Below are positions 33,362-42,304 of a stretch of DNA of 46,079 bases, one piece after another. The stretch spans positions 1-46,079 of the forward strand of contig JAJRQN010000043.1 of NCBI GenBank assembly GCA_024280235.1, read 5' to 3'. Position numbers and translations under genes: made by a program. Origin of the DNA: Bacteroidota bacterium (GTDB lineage Bacteria; Bacteroidota; Bacteroidia; Bacteroidales; F082). How positions within the stretch are numbered: the stretch's first letter is position 1; each line of letters starts with the position of its first letter. Below the pieces are notes generated by a model. The model saw nothing but the letters and a program-made list of their open reading frames with translations. It ran no database searches and was not told the DNA's origin.

Positions 33362-33769
33362 ATGAAAATCATAAAAACATATTTTCCCGTCTTACTGATA
33401 CTCCTTTTTACGGGGGTCGGTATTCTGAGTGCTCAGCCTGAAAAAAATCAGGATGAATATCTAAACACCCTCCTTCGCAGTGATGAAGAAGAAAATGTAA
33501 ATGACATTCCTTTCAACACGGCAGCCATCGCTTCTGAAGCCTTGTTTCATAAATTGGTTAAAACCACTTTTTCGCGTGAGCAGGAGAAACGCATCAACGA
33601 CATTCCCTTCAACACGCGGGAGATTGCCGAACAGCATCTTTTACAAGAAAAATACAAATCAATTTTTAAGGAAAAAGAGGAAGCTTACATTGATGACATT
33701 CCGCCAGCCATTCTGAAGGGGATGAAAAGCTATCAGCAGAAACTGCTGACGAGTACAATAAAAAAGTAA
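33362..33769 (+). CDS. Small exported protein with repeated NDIPFNT motif
   Basis: The 135-residue protein has a signal peptide (residues 1-25, ending GILSAQ), so it is periplasmic or secreted. The mature part contains three related blocks: ENVNDIPFNTAAIASEAL, KRINDIPFNTREIAEQHL and a degenerate AYIDDIPPAILKGM. They are spaced 28 to 45 residues apart. No family name is recalled. Each block may form a short binding motif followed by a helix. It is a single gene followed by a strong terminator. Confidence 0.7.
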   Translation: MKIIKTYFPVLLILLFTGVGILSAQPEKNQDEYLNTLLRSDEEENVNDIPFNTAAIASEALFHKLVKTTFSREQEKRINDIPFNTREIAEQHLLQEKYKSIFKEKEEAYIDDIPPAILKGMKSYQQKLLTSTIKK

Positions 33770-33812
33770 AGTGAGTGATTGATAATTTTTTGTTAAATTA
33801 ACATTTTCTGAT

Positions 33813-33838
33813 GCCCCGCCTCACGGTGGGGCTTTTTT
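33813..33838 (+). terminator. Intrinsic terminator after the NDIPFNT protein
   Basis: GCCCCGCC-TCAC-GGTGGGGC with one G-T pair, followed by TTTTTT. Confidence 0.85.
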
Positions 33839-33856
33839 GTTTACCACCGCTTTCCA

Positions 33857-33864
33857 TATCTTTG
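33857..33864 (+). promoter_or_regulatory. Promoter -7 box of the M16 pair
   Basis: TATCTTTG, with TTTG at 33836-33839 as a possible -33 element inside the preceding T run. The ATG is at 33899. Confidence 0.6.
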
Positions 33865-33898
33865 CGCACTTTTAAATTTTGAATAAAAATAACCTAAT

Positions 33899-35143
33899 AT
33901 GGTCTCTTTCGATCGTTTTACCCTGCACAACGGTTTGCAGGTTCTGGTTCATCAGGACAAAACCACGCCCATAGTGGCGATGAATATTTTGTACAAAGTC
34001 GGTTCGCGCGATGAATCTCCCGACAAAACCGGATTTGCTCATTTGTTTGAGCATCTTATGTTCGGCGGCTCGGTAAACATCCCGCAATTTGATAAACCTT
34101 TGCAAAAAGCCGGCGGTCAGAACAATGCATTTACCAACAGCGACTTTACCAACTATTACCTGACCCTGCCCAAAACAAGTCTGGAAATGGCTTTCTGGCT
34201 CGAATCTGACCGCATGTTATCTCTGAATTTCAGCCCGAAAAGCCTTGAGGTACAGCGGCAGGTGGTCATCGAAGAATTCAAACAGAATTATCTGAATCAG
34301 CCATATGGCGATGTTTATCTGTTGCTGAAACCGCTGGTTTATAAAAAACATCCCTACCGCTGGAACACCATCGGGAAAGACATTAGCCACATCCAAAAAG
34401 CCACCATGCAGGACGTAAAAGCTTTTTATAAAAAATATTACAATCCCGGCAATGCCATTCTTTGTGTGGCTGGTGATGTGGATACTGAAAACATTAAGCA
34501 GCTAACTGAAAAATGGTTTGGCGAGATCCCTTCCGGGAAAGAGCTGCTGCATCGCTATCCGCTTGAGCCGGAACAAACAGAAGCTCGTTCGCTTACCGTG
34601 GAACGCGATGTGCCGCAAGATGCTTTTTACATGGCCTGGCACATGCCGAAACGGACAGATAAAGCTTATTATGCTTGTGATTTGCTTAGCGATGTTCTCT
34701 CCAACGGCAACTCTTCGCGCCTTTTTCGACAGCTCGTCAAAGAGAAACAGCTGCTTTCGGAAGTCAATGCTTACCTCTCCGGCGATTTGGATGGCGGCAT
34801 GTTTCTCGTTACCGGAAAGCTCTATCCGCAGGTAACTTTTGACGAAGCCGAAAAAGCCATTATGAAGGAGTTGAACAAACTGACCATCGAAAATGTCCGG
34901 GAAGAAGAGTTGCAGAAAGTGAAAAACAAAGCAGAGGCCGCATTGGTATTTTCTGAAATTTCGGTGCCTGGCAAAGCCATGGCGTTGTGCTACTATGAGA
35001 TGCTCGGTGATGCCAAGCTGTTCAACAGCGAAGCCGAACGCTATCAGGAAGTACAGGCTGATGACATTCGCGAGGCAGCTGCTCACTTGTTTAATCCCGT
35101 CAAAAAAAATGTGTTGTATTACAAAGCCAGAAAGAAATTATGA
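33899..35143 (+). CDS. M16 family zinc metalloprotease, catalytic subunit
   Basis: The 414-residue protein resembles processing-peptidase beta and PqqL-type proteases. The inverted zinc motif HLFEH is at 48-52, and the third ligand Glu is expected in VVIEEFKQNY near 125. The C-terminal half is the usual inactive M16 repeat. No signal peptide is seen, so it is probably cytoplasmic. Its stop overlaps the start of the next gene by 4 bp (ATGA), which indicates translational coupling and a heterodimer. Confidence 0.92.
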   Translation: MVSFDRFTLHNGLQVLVHQDKTTPIVAMNILYKVGSRDESPDKTGFAHLFEHLMFGGSVNIPQFDKPLQKAGGQNNAFTNSDFTNYYLTLPKTSLEMAFWLESDRMLSLNFSPKSLEVQRQVVIEEFKQNYLNQPYGDVYLLLKPLVYKKHPYRWNTIGKDISHIQKATMQDVKAFYKKYYNPGNAILCVAGDVDTENIKQLTEKWFGEIPSGKELLHRYPLEPEQTEARSLTVERDVPQDAFYMAWHMPKRTDKAYYACDLLSDVLSNGNSSRLFRQLVKEKQLLSEVNAYLSGDLDGGMFLVTGKLYPQVTFDEAEKAIMKELNKLTIENVREEELQKVKNKAEAALVFSEISVPGKAMALCYYEMLGDAKLFNSEAERYQEVQADDIREAAAHLFNPVKKNVLYYKARKKL

Positions 35144-36441
35144 ATAAAATAATTAACCCCGACAGAACAACAATGCCAAAACCGGCCGATTTTGAAATGC
35201 TGAGACTTTCCACTCCGGAGAAAATCACGTTGGATAACGGAACTTCGGCCTACCTTATCCATGATAAAAATCAGGAGGTTACGCGCCTCGATTTGGTTTT
35301 CGATGCCGGAACCTCTTTTCAGGATCAAAAATTACAGGCATCTGCTGTCAACGACTTACTCGCCGAGGGAACCCGCCATTACTCCTCATTTCAGATTGCC
35401 GAAATACTGGATTTTCACGGTGCTTATACCGATTATTTTCTTACCAAAGATACGGCAGGTATCACGCTGTTCGGTCTCACAAAATACTATGACCGACTGC
35501 TGCCGCTTATGGGTGAATTGATTATGGAAGCTGTCTTTCCCGAAGAGGAACTTGCCATTTATACCGACCGGAAAAGGCAGGAATATCAGGTCAATATTCA
35601 AAAGGTAAGTTTCCTTGCTTCACAGGCTTTTAATAAACTGCTTTTCGGTGAGAAGTCGGCTTACGGACAGATAGCGGAAGCCAAAGATTTTGGAAAACTC
35701 ACCCGTAATAGTCTGCTGGATTTTTACCAGCGTCGTTACCGTGATTTTTATGTTATTGTCAGTGGAAAAGTGGATAAAACAGTGTTGCAAATCCTCAACC
35801 GGATTATGGGGGCTTTCCCAAAACCGACACAGCAACCGGAAGCCCTAAACAGAGATTTTGTGCTTCCCGAAGCCAAGCATTCTCTGTTTATTGAAAAAGA
35901 AAATGCGCTGCAGTCGGCTTTGCGGACAGGAGCGCTTAGTATTGCTCATCTGCATCCCGATTTCCCCGGACTTAACCTGCTGAACACCGTGCTTGGCGGT
36001 TATTTCGGCTCACGACTTATGAGCAGCGTCAGGGAAGAAAAGGGCTATACTTACGGCATATTTTCAATGCTGAAAAACTATCGACATGCCAGCATTTTTG
36101 GTATAGCTACCGAAGTTAATGCCCGGCATACATCCGCTGCATTGCAGGAAATCAAATTTCAAATGCGCCGGTTGTGTGAGGAAAAGGTCGGTGAAGACGA
36201 ACTGAAAACTGTGAAAAATTATGTGTATGGTTCATACCTACGCAACTTCGATGGTGCCTTTCAGCTTGCCGAAAGGTATAGAAACAGCGCCGAGCTGAAA
36301 ATTCCTTTTTCTTTTTACAAAGAGAGTCTGGAACAGATGATGAAGCTCACCCCGGACGATTTGCTTGTTCTCGCCGGTAAATATCTTAACCCCGACAACA
36401 TGAAAACGCTGGTGGTGGGTAATGTTTCGGAGTTGACCTGA
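35140..36441 (+). CDS. M16 family protein, non-catalytic partner subunit
   Basis: The 433-residue protein has the same fold as its upstream neighbour, but the zinc motif is missing: the corresponding stretch reads ASAVNDLLAEGTRHYSS, without HxxEH. It keeps the Arg/Tyr substrate-binding signature SSVREEKGYTYGIFS near residue 300. Such pairs act as heterodimers in which this subunit closes the chamber and binds substrate. The 4-bp overlap with the catalytic gene supports a 1:1 complex. Confidence 0.9.
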   Translation: MNKIINPDRTTMPKPADFEMLRLSTPEKITLDNGTSAYLIHDKNQEVTRLDLVFDAGTSFQDQKLQASAVNDLLAEGTRHYSSFQIAEILDFHGAYTDYFLTKDTAGITLFGLTKYYDRLLPLMGELIMEAVFPEEELAIYTDRKRQEYQVNIQKVSFLASQAFNKLLFGEKSAYGQIAEAKDFGKLTRNSLLDFYQRRYRDFYVIVSGKVDKTVLQILNRIMGAFPKPTQQPEALNRDFVLPEAKHSLFIEKENALQSALRTGALSIAHLHPDFPGLNLLNTVLGGYFGSRLMSSVREEKGYTYGIFSMLKNYRHASIFGIATEVNARHTSAALQEIKFQMRRLCEEKVGEDELKTVKNYVYGSYLRNFDGAFQLAERYRNSAELKIPFSFYKESLEQMMKLTPDDLLVLAGKYLNPDNMKTLVVGNVSELT

Positions 36442-36532
36442 TTTTGTTTCCGGCCTTTCATGTCTTTGTCAACCTAAAAGGTCGATAAACGTACCCGAAA
36501 AATTCTTTTTTAGTTTATTGCCCGGCTTTTTC

Positions 36533-36540
36533 TACTTTTG
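36533..36540 (+). promoter_or_regulatory. Promoter -7 box of prfC
   Basis: TACTTTTG matches TAnnTTTG and includes the TTG at 36538 that could be mistaken for the start codon. Confidence 0.65.
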
Positions 36541-36558
36541 CACCCTCAAATTTCACCC

Positions 36559-38133
36559 ATGGTTAACAAAAAAGAGATAGCACGCAGACGTACCTTTGCC
36601 ATTGTCAGTCATCCGGATGCCGGGAAAACCACATTGACAGAGAAATTGTTGCTTTACGGAGGTGCAATTCAGATTGCCGGCGCGGTGAAATCCAATAAAA
36701 TCCAAAAAACTGCCACCTCTGACTGGATGGAAATTGAACGGCAACGAGGAATCTCTGTGGCAACTTCCGTGATGGGTTTTGAATACCGCGACACAAAAAT
36801 CAACATCCTCGACACCCCCGGCCACCAGGATTTTGCCGAAGACACTTTCCGTACACTGACGGCTGTGGACAGCGTGATTGTGGTGATAGATGTGGCCAAG
36901 GGCGTGGAACCTCAAACCGAAAAGCTGGTCAAAGTCTGCCGAATGCGAAAAACACCCATTATGGTGTTTATCAATAAGTTGGATCGCCCAGGCAAAGATG
37001 CTTTCGAGTTGCTGGACGAAATTGAAAAGAAGTTAAATTTGAAAGTTACGCCGCTGAGCTGGCCCATTGGCATGGGAAGCACTTTCAAAGGCGTTTACAA
37101 TATTTATTACAAAAACCTTCAACTGTTTTCTCCCGGACGGCAAACCATCGGGGAGAGCATCCGGTTTGACGACCTGGATAATCCTGAGTTAGAGGACTAT
37201 CTTGGCGATGACGCCGGAATTCTGCGTGAAGAGCTGGAACTGGTGCAGGGTGTTTATCCATCGTTTCAGAAAGAAGATTATCTTTCGGGAGAGATTTCAC
37301 CGGTATTTTTCGGTAGTGCGCTGAACAATTTTGGGGTGAAAGAATTGTTGGATGTTTTTATTGAAATAGCACCCGCACCGCTGGGGCGTGAAAGCGACAA
37401 GCGATTTATAGAGCCTGATGAAGAGGCCTTTTCGGGCTTTGTGTTTAAAATCCATGCCAACATGGACCCAAAACATCGCGATCGCATTGCTTTTGTACGG
37501 GTGGTTTCCGGAATCTTCAGGCGGAATACCAACTACCTGCATGTGCGTCAAAAACGAATGCTGAAATTTTCCAGCCCGACTGCATTCATGGCACAGAAGA
37601 AATCGGTGGTAGAAGCTGTTTATCCCGGCGACATTGTGGGCTTGCACGATACCGGTAATTTCAAAATCGGGGATACCCTTACCGAAGGGGAAGTTTTACT
37701 TTTTAAAGGAATACCCAGTTTCTCGCCGGAACTTTTCCGCTATGTGGTGAATGCGGATCCCATGAGGTCTAAACAGCTTGCCAAGGGTATTGACCAACTC
37801 ATGGACGAAGGCGTAGCACAGCTTTTCACAGGAAAACAAAGTAACCGAAAGATTATCGGAACTGTAGGGGCTTTACAGTTTGAAGTCATCCAATACCGGC
37901 TGGAGCACGAATACAACGCCAAATGTCGCTATGAGCCTATTACACTGTACAAAACCGCCTGGTTTATCAGCGAGAACAAAGAACAATTGGAAGATTTCAG
38001 AGCACGCAAGCGGGGACAAATTGCCTTAGACAAAGAGGGCAGGGAAGTTTTTCTCGCCGACTCACCTTTTTCGTTGCAGATGGCACAGGAGAAATATCCG
38101 GATATTCAGTTTTATTTTACCTCGGAGTTTTAG
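36559..38133 (+). CDS. prfC: Peptide chain release factor 3
   Basis: RF3 is the GTPase that recycles RF1 and RF2 from the ribosome after stop-codon recognition. From ATG 36559 it has about 524 residues. It has the G1 motif [20 protein letters not shown]2 [17 protein letters not shown]3 [17 protein letters not shown] and G4 NKLDRPGKD, then domain 2 and the RF3-specific C-terminal domain ([20 protein letters not shown]). The gene is intact, which is relevant to the in-frame stop codons elsewhere in the window. It is a single gene. Confidence 0.96.
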   Translation: MVNKKEIARRRTFAIVSHPDAGKTTLTEKLLLYGGAIQIAGAVKSNKIQKTATSDWMEIERQRGISVATSVMGFEYRDTKINILDTPGHQDFAEDTFRTLTAVDSVIVVIDVAKGVEPQTEKLVKVCRMRKTPIMVFINKLDRPGKDAFELLDEIEKKLNLKVTPLSWPIGMGSTFKGVYNIYYKNLQLFSPGRQTIGESIRFDDLDNPELEDYLGDDAGILREELELVQGVYPSFQKEDYLSGEISPVFFGSALNNFGVKELLDVFIEIAPAPLGRESDKRFIEPDEEAFSGFVFKIHANMDPKHRDRIAFVRVVSGIFRRNTNYLHVRQKRMLKFSSPTAFMAQKKSVVEAVYPGDIVGLHDTGNFKIGDTLTEGEVLLFKGIPSFSPELFRYVVNADPMRSKQLAKGIDQLMDEGVAQLFTGKQSNRKIIGTVGALQFEVIQYRLEHEYNAKCRYEPITLYKTAWFISENKEQLEDFRARKRGQIALDKEGREVFLADSPFSLQMAQEKYPDIQFYFTSEF

Positions 38134-38233
38134 TTTTCCGGTCGGTTTCTCTTTTCATTTACCATATTATTCGTTATCAAAAAATTATTCACGATAAAGA
38201 TGACAAACTTTCCTGTTTTTAAAGAAGTTCGTT

Positions 38234-38241
38234 TATCTTTG
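38234..38241 (+). promoter_or_regulatory. Promoter -7 box of tal
   Basis: TATCTTTG, 22 bases before the ATG at 38264. Confidence 0.6.
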
Positions 38242-38263
38242 ATTGGAGAAAAAAAGTTAACCT

Positions 38264-39220
38264 ATGAACACACTTGAGCAATTAAAGAAATATACCACCG
38301 TAGTTGCCGATACCGGTGATTTTCAATCTATTGAAAAATATAAACCACAGGATTCCACCACCAATCCGTCGTTGATTTTACAGGCAGCCCTGAAGCCAAA
38401 ATACAAATGGTTAATGGATGATGCCGTAAATTATGCCAAAAAAACAAAAGGAGACGAAAAAAAGAAGTTGCGGGAAGGGTTAAAGAAGACTTTTGTAAAT
38501 TTCGGAACCGAGATTTTAAAAATTGTTCCCGGAAGAGTTTCCACTGAAGTTGATGCCCGGCTTTCGTTTCGGATTTACGACACAATATTTTTTGCCAAAG
38601 GGTTGATTCGTATGTACGAAAAGGAAGGAATCTCACGCGACAGGGTGCTCATAAAAGTAGCTGCCACATGGGAAGGTATCCAGGCTGCCGAAATACTCGA
38701 AAGAGACGGAATTCATACCAACCTGACTTTACTCTTCTGCCTCACACAAGCCATCGCTTGTGCTGATGCTAAGGTAACGCTGGTGTCTCCTTTTGTGGGC
38801 CGTATCCTGGACTGGTATAAAAAGGAAAAGGGCGTTGACCACATTCCTGCCGGACAGGACCCGGGTGTTCTGTCGGTGCATGAAATTTATCATTATTACA
38901 AGAAGTTTGATTACAAAACAGAGATTATGGGGGCCAGTTTCCGAAATAAAGAGGAGATTATGGCGTTGGCTGGTTGCGACCTGCTTACCATTTCACCCAA
39001 ATTACTCGAAGAGCTTGAAAATTCTAACGAACCGTTGAAGCCTGCCCTTACACCGGAGAGTGCAGCGCAATCAAAGATGGAAAAGGTAAACATGGATCAG
39101 ATGACTTTTCGATGGCACATGAATGAAAATCCCATGGCCAACGAAAAACTATCGGAAGGTATCCGCCGTTTTAGCAACGACATCCGTATACTGGAAAAAT
39201 ATATTCAGGAAAAGCTTTAG
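38264..39220 (+). CDS. tal: Transaldolase
   Basis: This pentose-phosphate enzyme moves a dihydroxyacetone unit between sugar phosphates. Its 318 residues match the classical TalB type (about 317). The N-terminus carries TTVVADTGDFQSIEKYKPQD, then STTNPSLI. The Schiff-base lysine is in RVLIKVAATWEGIQAAE near residue 131. VSPFVGRILDWYKKEKG and GCDLLTISPKLLEEL follow. It is a single gene. Confidence 0.96.
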   Translation: MNTLEQLKKYTTVVADTGDFQSIEKYKPQDSTTNPSLILQAALKPKYKWLMDDAVNYAKKTKGDEKKKLREGLKKTFVNFGTEILKIVPGRVSTEVDARLSFRIYDTIFFAKGLIRMYEKEGISRDRVLIKVAATWEGIQAAEILERDGIHTNLTLLFCLTQAIACADAKVTLVSPFVGRILDWYKKEKGVDHIPAGQDPGVLSVHEIYHYYKKFDYKTEIMGASFRNKEEIMALAGCDLLTISPKLLEELENSNEPLKPALTPESAAQSKMEKVNMDQMTFRWHMNENPMANEKLSEGIRRFSNDIRILEKYIQEKL

Positions 39221-39224
39221 TTAT

Positions 39225-39285
39225 TCCCCGCTTCAAACGTCCCCGCTTAATCCTCGCTTCAAGCGTCTTCACTTGAAGAATAACA
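39225..39285. repeat. CTTCAAGC-type inverted repeat, second copy
   Basis: Three tandem variants of CCGCTTCAA(G/A)CGTC are followed by ACTTGAAGA, pairing with CTTCAAGCGTC. The same words occur at 12231-12260. It sits between convergent genes and may act as their terminator. Confidence 0.5.
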
Positions 39286-39308
39286 CCGTTTATATCGATT
39301 TTAAAATT

Positions 39309-40202
39309 TTAAACTGTCAGCTTCGACTCAAGAGGTTTGAATCCTTCTCCAAGAATTTCATTGGAACTCAATACGGTAACAAAAGCGTGTGGATCTACCC
39401 GCCGGATATACTCATGAAGAATTGTAACTTCGCGCCGGTTTACCACAGTAAAGATCACCTGTTTTTCGCTTTTGTTATACATTCCTTTTCCGTTGAAAAG
39501 AGTTCCTCCCCGGTTCAGATCATGGATAATTTTATCGCTAATCTCTTCATATTTATCAGAAATAATAAAAAGTACTTTATCATAATTTAATCCTTCGAGG
39601 ATAGTATCTACGACTTTCCCCGTGATAAAGATGACAATAAGCGAATAGAGTGGAATTTTCCAGTCTTTAAACACGATAAGCCCAAGCAGCACGATTGTTG
39701 AATCGACCATAATCATCAGCTGTCCCACGGGCATACGCGTATATTTACTTATAATCATAGCAATGATATCGCTTCCGCCGGAAGTAGCTTTTGATTTGAA
39801 AATCAGGCCCAGCCCGACACCAAGAAACAGCCCGCCAAAAATAGCAGAAAGCAGCGCATCACCATGGACCAGTGGACTATAGCCGTAGAGATAGGTTAGT
39901 CCATCGTTAAAAAATGCCGTGAGTACAAATCCCACGACGGTTTTCATTCCAAAGCGTGGGCCGAGGATTTTGAGGCCAATAAGTGTCAGTGGAATATCAA
40001 AAGCCAGTGCCATAAGCCCAACCGGCGTTCCCAGAATATAGTGCAATACGATGGAAATGCCATAAACGCCGCCCGGAACAATTTTGTAGGGCGTGATAAA
40101 CAAAACAAATCCGGAGGCAAGGATAAACGAGCCTACAATAATAAGGGTGTAATCAATAAGCCATTTCTTACTGAATACTTTTTCTTTGCGAAGGAAAGCC
40201 AT
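39309..40202 (-). CDS. YitT family membrane protein
   Basis: The 297-residue protein has five to six membrane segments (about 17-190) with GGVYGISIVLHYILGTPVGL and the glycine-rich GGLFLGVGLGLIFKSKATSGG. A cytoplasmic DUF2179 domain follows (about 215-290, GLNYDKVLFIISDKYEEIS and GKGMYNKSEKQVIFTVVNRR), which has a PII-like fold. The family is widespread but has no established substrate. It is convergent with tal. Confidence 0.9.
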   Translation of the reverse strand: MAFLRKEKVFSKKWLIDYTLIIVGSFILASGFVLFITPYKIVPGGVYGISIVLHYILGTPVGLMALAFDIPLTLIGLKILGPRFGMKTVVGFVLTAFFNDGLTYLYGYSPLVHGDALLSAIFGGLFLGVGLGLIFKSKATSGGSDIIAMIISKYTRMPVGQLMIMVDSTIVLLGLIVFKDWKIPLYSLIVIFITGKVVDTILEGLNYDKVLFIISDKYEEISDKIIHDLNRGGTLFNGKGMYNKSEKQVIFTVVNRREVTILHEYIRRVDPHAFVTVLSSNEILGEGFKPLESKLTV

Positions 40203-40357
40203 AATCTGTTATTTTTAGGTTTATGATTTAAAAAGCCGGCAAAAATATCATCTTTTGTATTCCGAAAAACGAAATATAAAAATAATTTTTTATCCTACTG
40301 TTCACAGGTAAGAGGAGATGAGTAACAGACTTAGTACCGGAGTGTTAAAGCACTTTC

Positions 40358-40789
40358 TCAGGTGTGAATTTTTGCTACGGCATCGGCAATAATCTGCCCG
40401 TGGTCAAAAGCAAGCGAAGGGAGCCTGTTAACAGAAAACCATTGGGCATTTCGAGCATCATCCCCGGCTTTAATTTGTTGATTGTCCGTAAGGAATCCCA
40501 CAAAAGCCACAGTAACGGTTCGGTGGCGCGGGTCGCGGTCTATGGCACTGTATGCTTTCAACTGTGTTAGCGCAATGTTTTGTAATCCTGTTTCTTCCTG
40601 CAACTCACGGTCAGCCGCTTCTTCAAGGGTCTCATCCATATCCATAAAACCTCCCGGGATAGCCCAAAATCCCTGAAAAGGTTCGCGGTCGCGTTGAATG
40701 AGCAAAAGCTGCAAATTCTCTTTTGTTTTCCTGAAAATCAGCATATCAACTGTTACAGCAGGCCGGGGATATTTATAAGTATACGACAT
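40358..40789 (-). CDS. NUDIX hydrolase
   Basis: The 143-residue cytoplasmic protein has the full Nudix box, starting GGFMDMDETLEEAADREL near 47 and continuing QEETGL, so magnesium-dependent hydrolysis of a nucleoside diphosphate derivative is expected. N-terminal VDMLIFRKTKENLQLLLIQR and the WAIPGG before the box resemble ADP-ribose/NADH-type or regulator-like members. The substrate cannot be assigned. It is a single gene. Confidence 0.92.
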   Translation of the reverse strand: MSYTYKYPRPAVTVDMLIFRKTKENLQLLLIQRDREPFQGFWAIPGGFMDMDETLEEAADRELQEETGLQNIALTQLKAYSAIDRDPRHRTVTVAFVGFLTDNQQIKAGDDARNAQWFSVNRLPSLAFDHGQIIADAVAKIHT

Positions 40790-40877
40790 GTGAATAATTT
40801 TGAAACGAAAGTATCAAAAATTTAAGATATGGGGAAAATATCCAGGCAAACGTTTGAACTATAAGGTCAAGAAAATG

Positions 40878-41297
40878 TCAATCTCTTTGTTGTGCCGGGC
40901 GCATGCGCATGGGACGATGAGGCCCGGTGCCGTTTTTCATAAAACGCATGCGCCGCTTTTCCATAATTTCGAGACGATGAATTTGCTCCGGTGTAAGAAA
41001 AGGTTTCAGGTCGTGATGAAGATTTTCCATCAGTCGCTGTTGTTGCGCACGAAAAAGCATCATGTTCTTACGGTTTTTTTGTGCATAATTTTGCAACACG
41101 GGTTGCATCTTTTTTATCTGCTCTTGCGTTGGATGCAAAACACGCCTGAACTCATAACGGAATCCTTTTTTTGTGTAATATTTTTGCATACGGTTTACCC
41201 GGCTGTGGATAAGCCTTCCACTAACCAAAAACCCCAAAATAAAACCAATGAGCAAAACGGCAACAAAAGCGAGAGTGTACTTTAATTTTGTTTTCAT
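40878..41297 (-). CDS. Spy/CpxP-like periplasmic protein
   Basis: The 139-residue protein has an N-terminal membrane segment (residues 8-27, TLAFVAVLLIGFILGFLVSG) and a helical, Met/Arg/His-rich periplasmic part. It has two LTxxQ-like repeats: HPTQEQIKKMQPVLQNY and FLTPEQIHRLEIMEKR. These are the marks of the Spy/CpxP/CnrX-like group of stress or metal-sensing proteins. As third gene of the sigma/anti-sigma operon (14 bp after the anti-sigma gene), it may be the periplasmic sensor or a chaperone. Confidence 0.8.
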   Translation of the reverse strand: MKTKLKYTLAFVAVLLIGFILGFLVSGRLIHSRVNRMQKYYTKKGFRYEFRRVLHPTQEQIKKMQPVLQNYAQKNRKNMMLFRAQQQRLMENLHHDLKPFLTPEQIHRLEIMEKRRMRFMKNGTGPHRPMRMRPAQQRD

Positions 41298-41311
41298 GTC
41301 AATATTTTTGT

Positions 41312-41689
41312 TTAAAAAAAGCTCAAAAGTCCCAAATCAGGCGCATAGCCGTTGATACCGAGCAAGCTGTTAAGGTTCAGGCTGCCATCTACATAATAGA
41401 CACTTAGCAAGACAAGGATAATCGCTGCCATCCCCGAAAAGGCAATGGTACGGAATACGGTTTGAAATGCAAAGCCTGTTTCGTTTGCGATACGCTGCAT
41501 AATCCTTTCAGTAAAACCGGAAGAGAAGTCAGGATTAAAATTTGCAATTTGTGTACGCAAGTTATCCACCTCTGTTTTCTCTCTTCGCAATGCTTCCGAT
41601 TGTGCCAGGGCCTCTTCAAGGCTTCGGCGTTCTTCTTTATTCAACGGTGCATCAAACGAACGCAATAACAACTCATTTTCCTGTTTCAT
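41312..41689 (-). CDS. Putative anti-sigma factor
   Basis: The 125-residue single-pass membrane protein has a cytoplasmic N-terminal part (1-75, LLRSFDAPLNKEERRSLEEA), one membrane segment (about 83-102, FSGMAAIILVLLSVYYV) and a short periplasmic tail. There is no zinc-finger HxxxCxxC. It begins 5 bp after the sigma-factor stop, as anti-sigma factors commonly do. The role is inferred from position and topology more than from sequence. Confidence 0.75.
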   Translation of the reverse strand: MKQENELLLRSFDAPLNKEERRSLEEALAQSEALRREKTEVDNLRTQIANFNPDFSSGFTERIMQRIANETGFAFQTVFRTIAFSGMAAIILVLLSVYYVDGSLNLNSLLGINGYAPDLGLLSFF

Positions 41690-41694
41690 AACGT

Positions 41695-42249
41695 TTATCC
41701 TTCCAATTTTTGTAATATTGGTTTTAATTTTTCCTGCGCCCTGGCCAACCGTGATAAGACAGTGCCAATGGGCAAATCCAGTATTTCTGCCGTTTCTTTG
41801 GTGGAAAACCCCTGCATAATACGCAGGACAATCACTGTCCGGTATTTTGTGTCCAGCTGTTCCAAAGCTTTTTCCACTACTTCGGTATCATCACTTTGAT
41901 AATAAGAACGCCGGTCGGCATGAAAGCTGTCGTGCTTTTCTTCAAGGCTCAACCATTTGCGCGATGCTCTGCGTTTCAGTTCATTGAGCGAAAGATTAAT
42001 AGCAATTCTGGTAAGATAAGTCCCCAGAGAAGCATCGCCCTTGTACTGATGCATGGAACGGTAAAATCGCAGGAACGCCTCCTGTCCCACATCATCCGCA
42101 TCGGCACGGTTGCCCAGCATCCCTATAATGACTTTAGCCACCATATTCTGGTATTTGACTACAATCTGCTCAAAAGCTTTTTGGTCTCCGGCTTTTGCAG
42201 CTTTTACCAGTGCCACATCACCTGCATATTTTTCTGTTACCTCTTCCAA
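41695..42249 (-). CDS. ECF-family RNA polymerase sigma factor
   Basis: The 184-residue sigma-70 family protein has only regions 2 and 4. Region 2 is about 12-90 (AFEQIVVKYQNMVAKVIIGM, DADDVGQEAFLRFYRSM) and region 4 about 125-180 (LDTKYRTVIVLRIMQGFSTK, then AEILDLPIGTVLSRLARA). The start is a TTG at 42249, since no ATG is in frame upstream; a GTG at codon 12 is an alternative. It heads a three-gene operon with the anti-sigma and Spy-like genes and probably controls an envelope stress response and its own operon. Confidence 0.92.
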   Translation of the reverse strand: MEEVTEKYAGDVALVKAAKAGDQKAFEQIVVKYQNMVAKVIIGMLGNRADADDVGQEAFLRFYRSMHQYKGDASLGTYLTRIAINLSLNELKRRASRKWLSLEEKHDSFHADRRSYYQSDDTEVVEKALEQLDTKYRTVIVLRIMQGFSTKETAEILDLPIGTVLSRLARAQEKLKPILQKLEG

Positions 42250-42304
42250 AAAGCTTCTGTTTTATAATTGACAATCACAAAGTTTGTTTTATTCCAAAAC
42301 CTAT

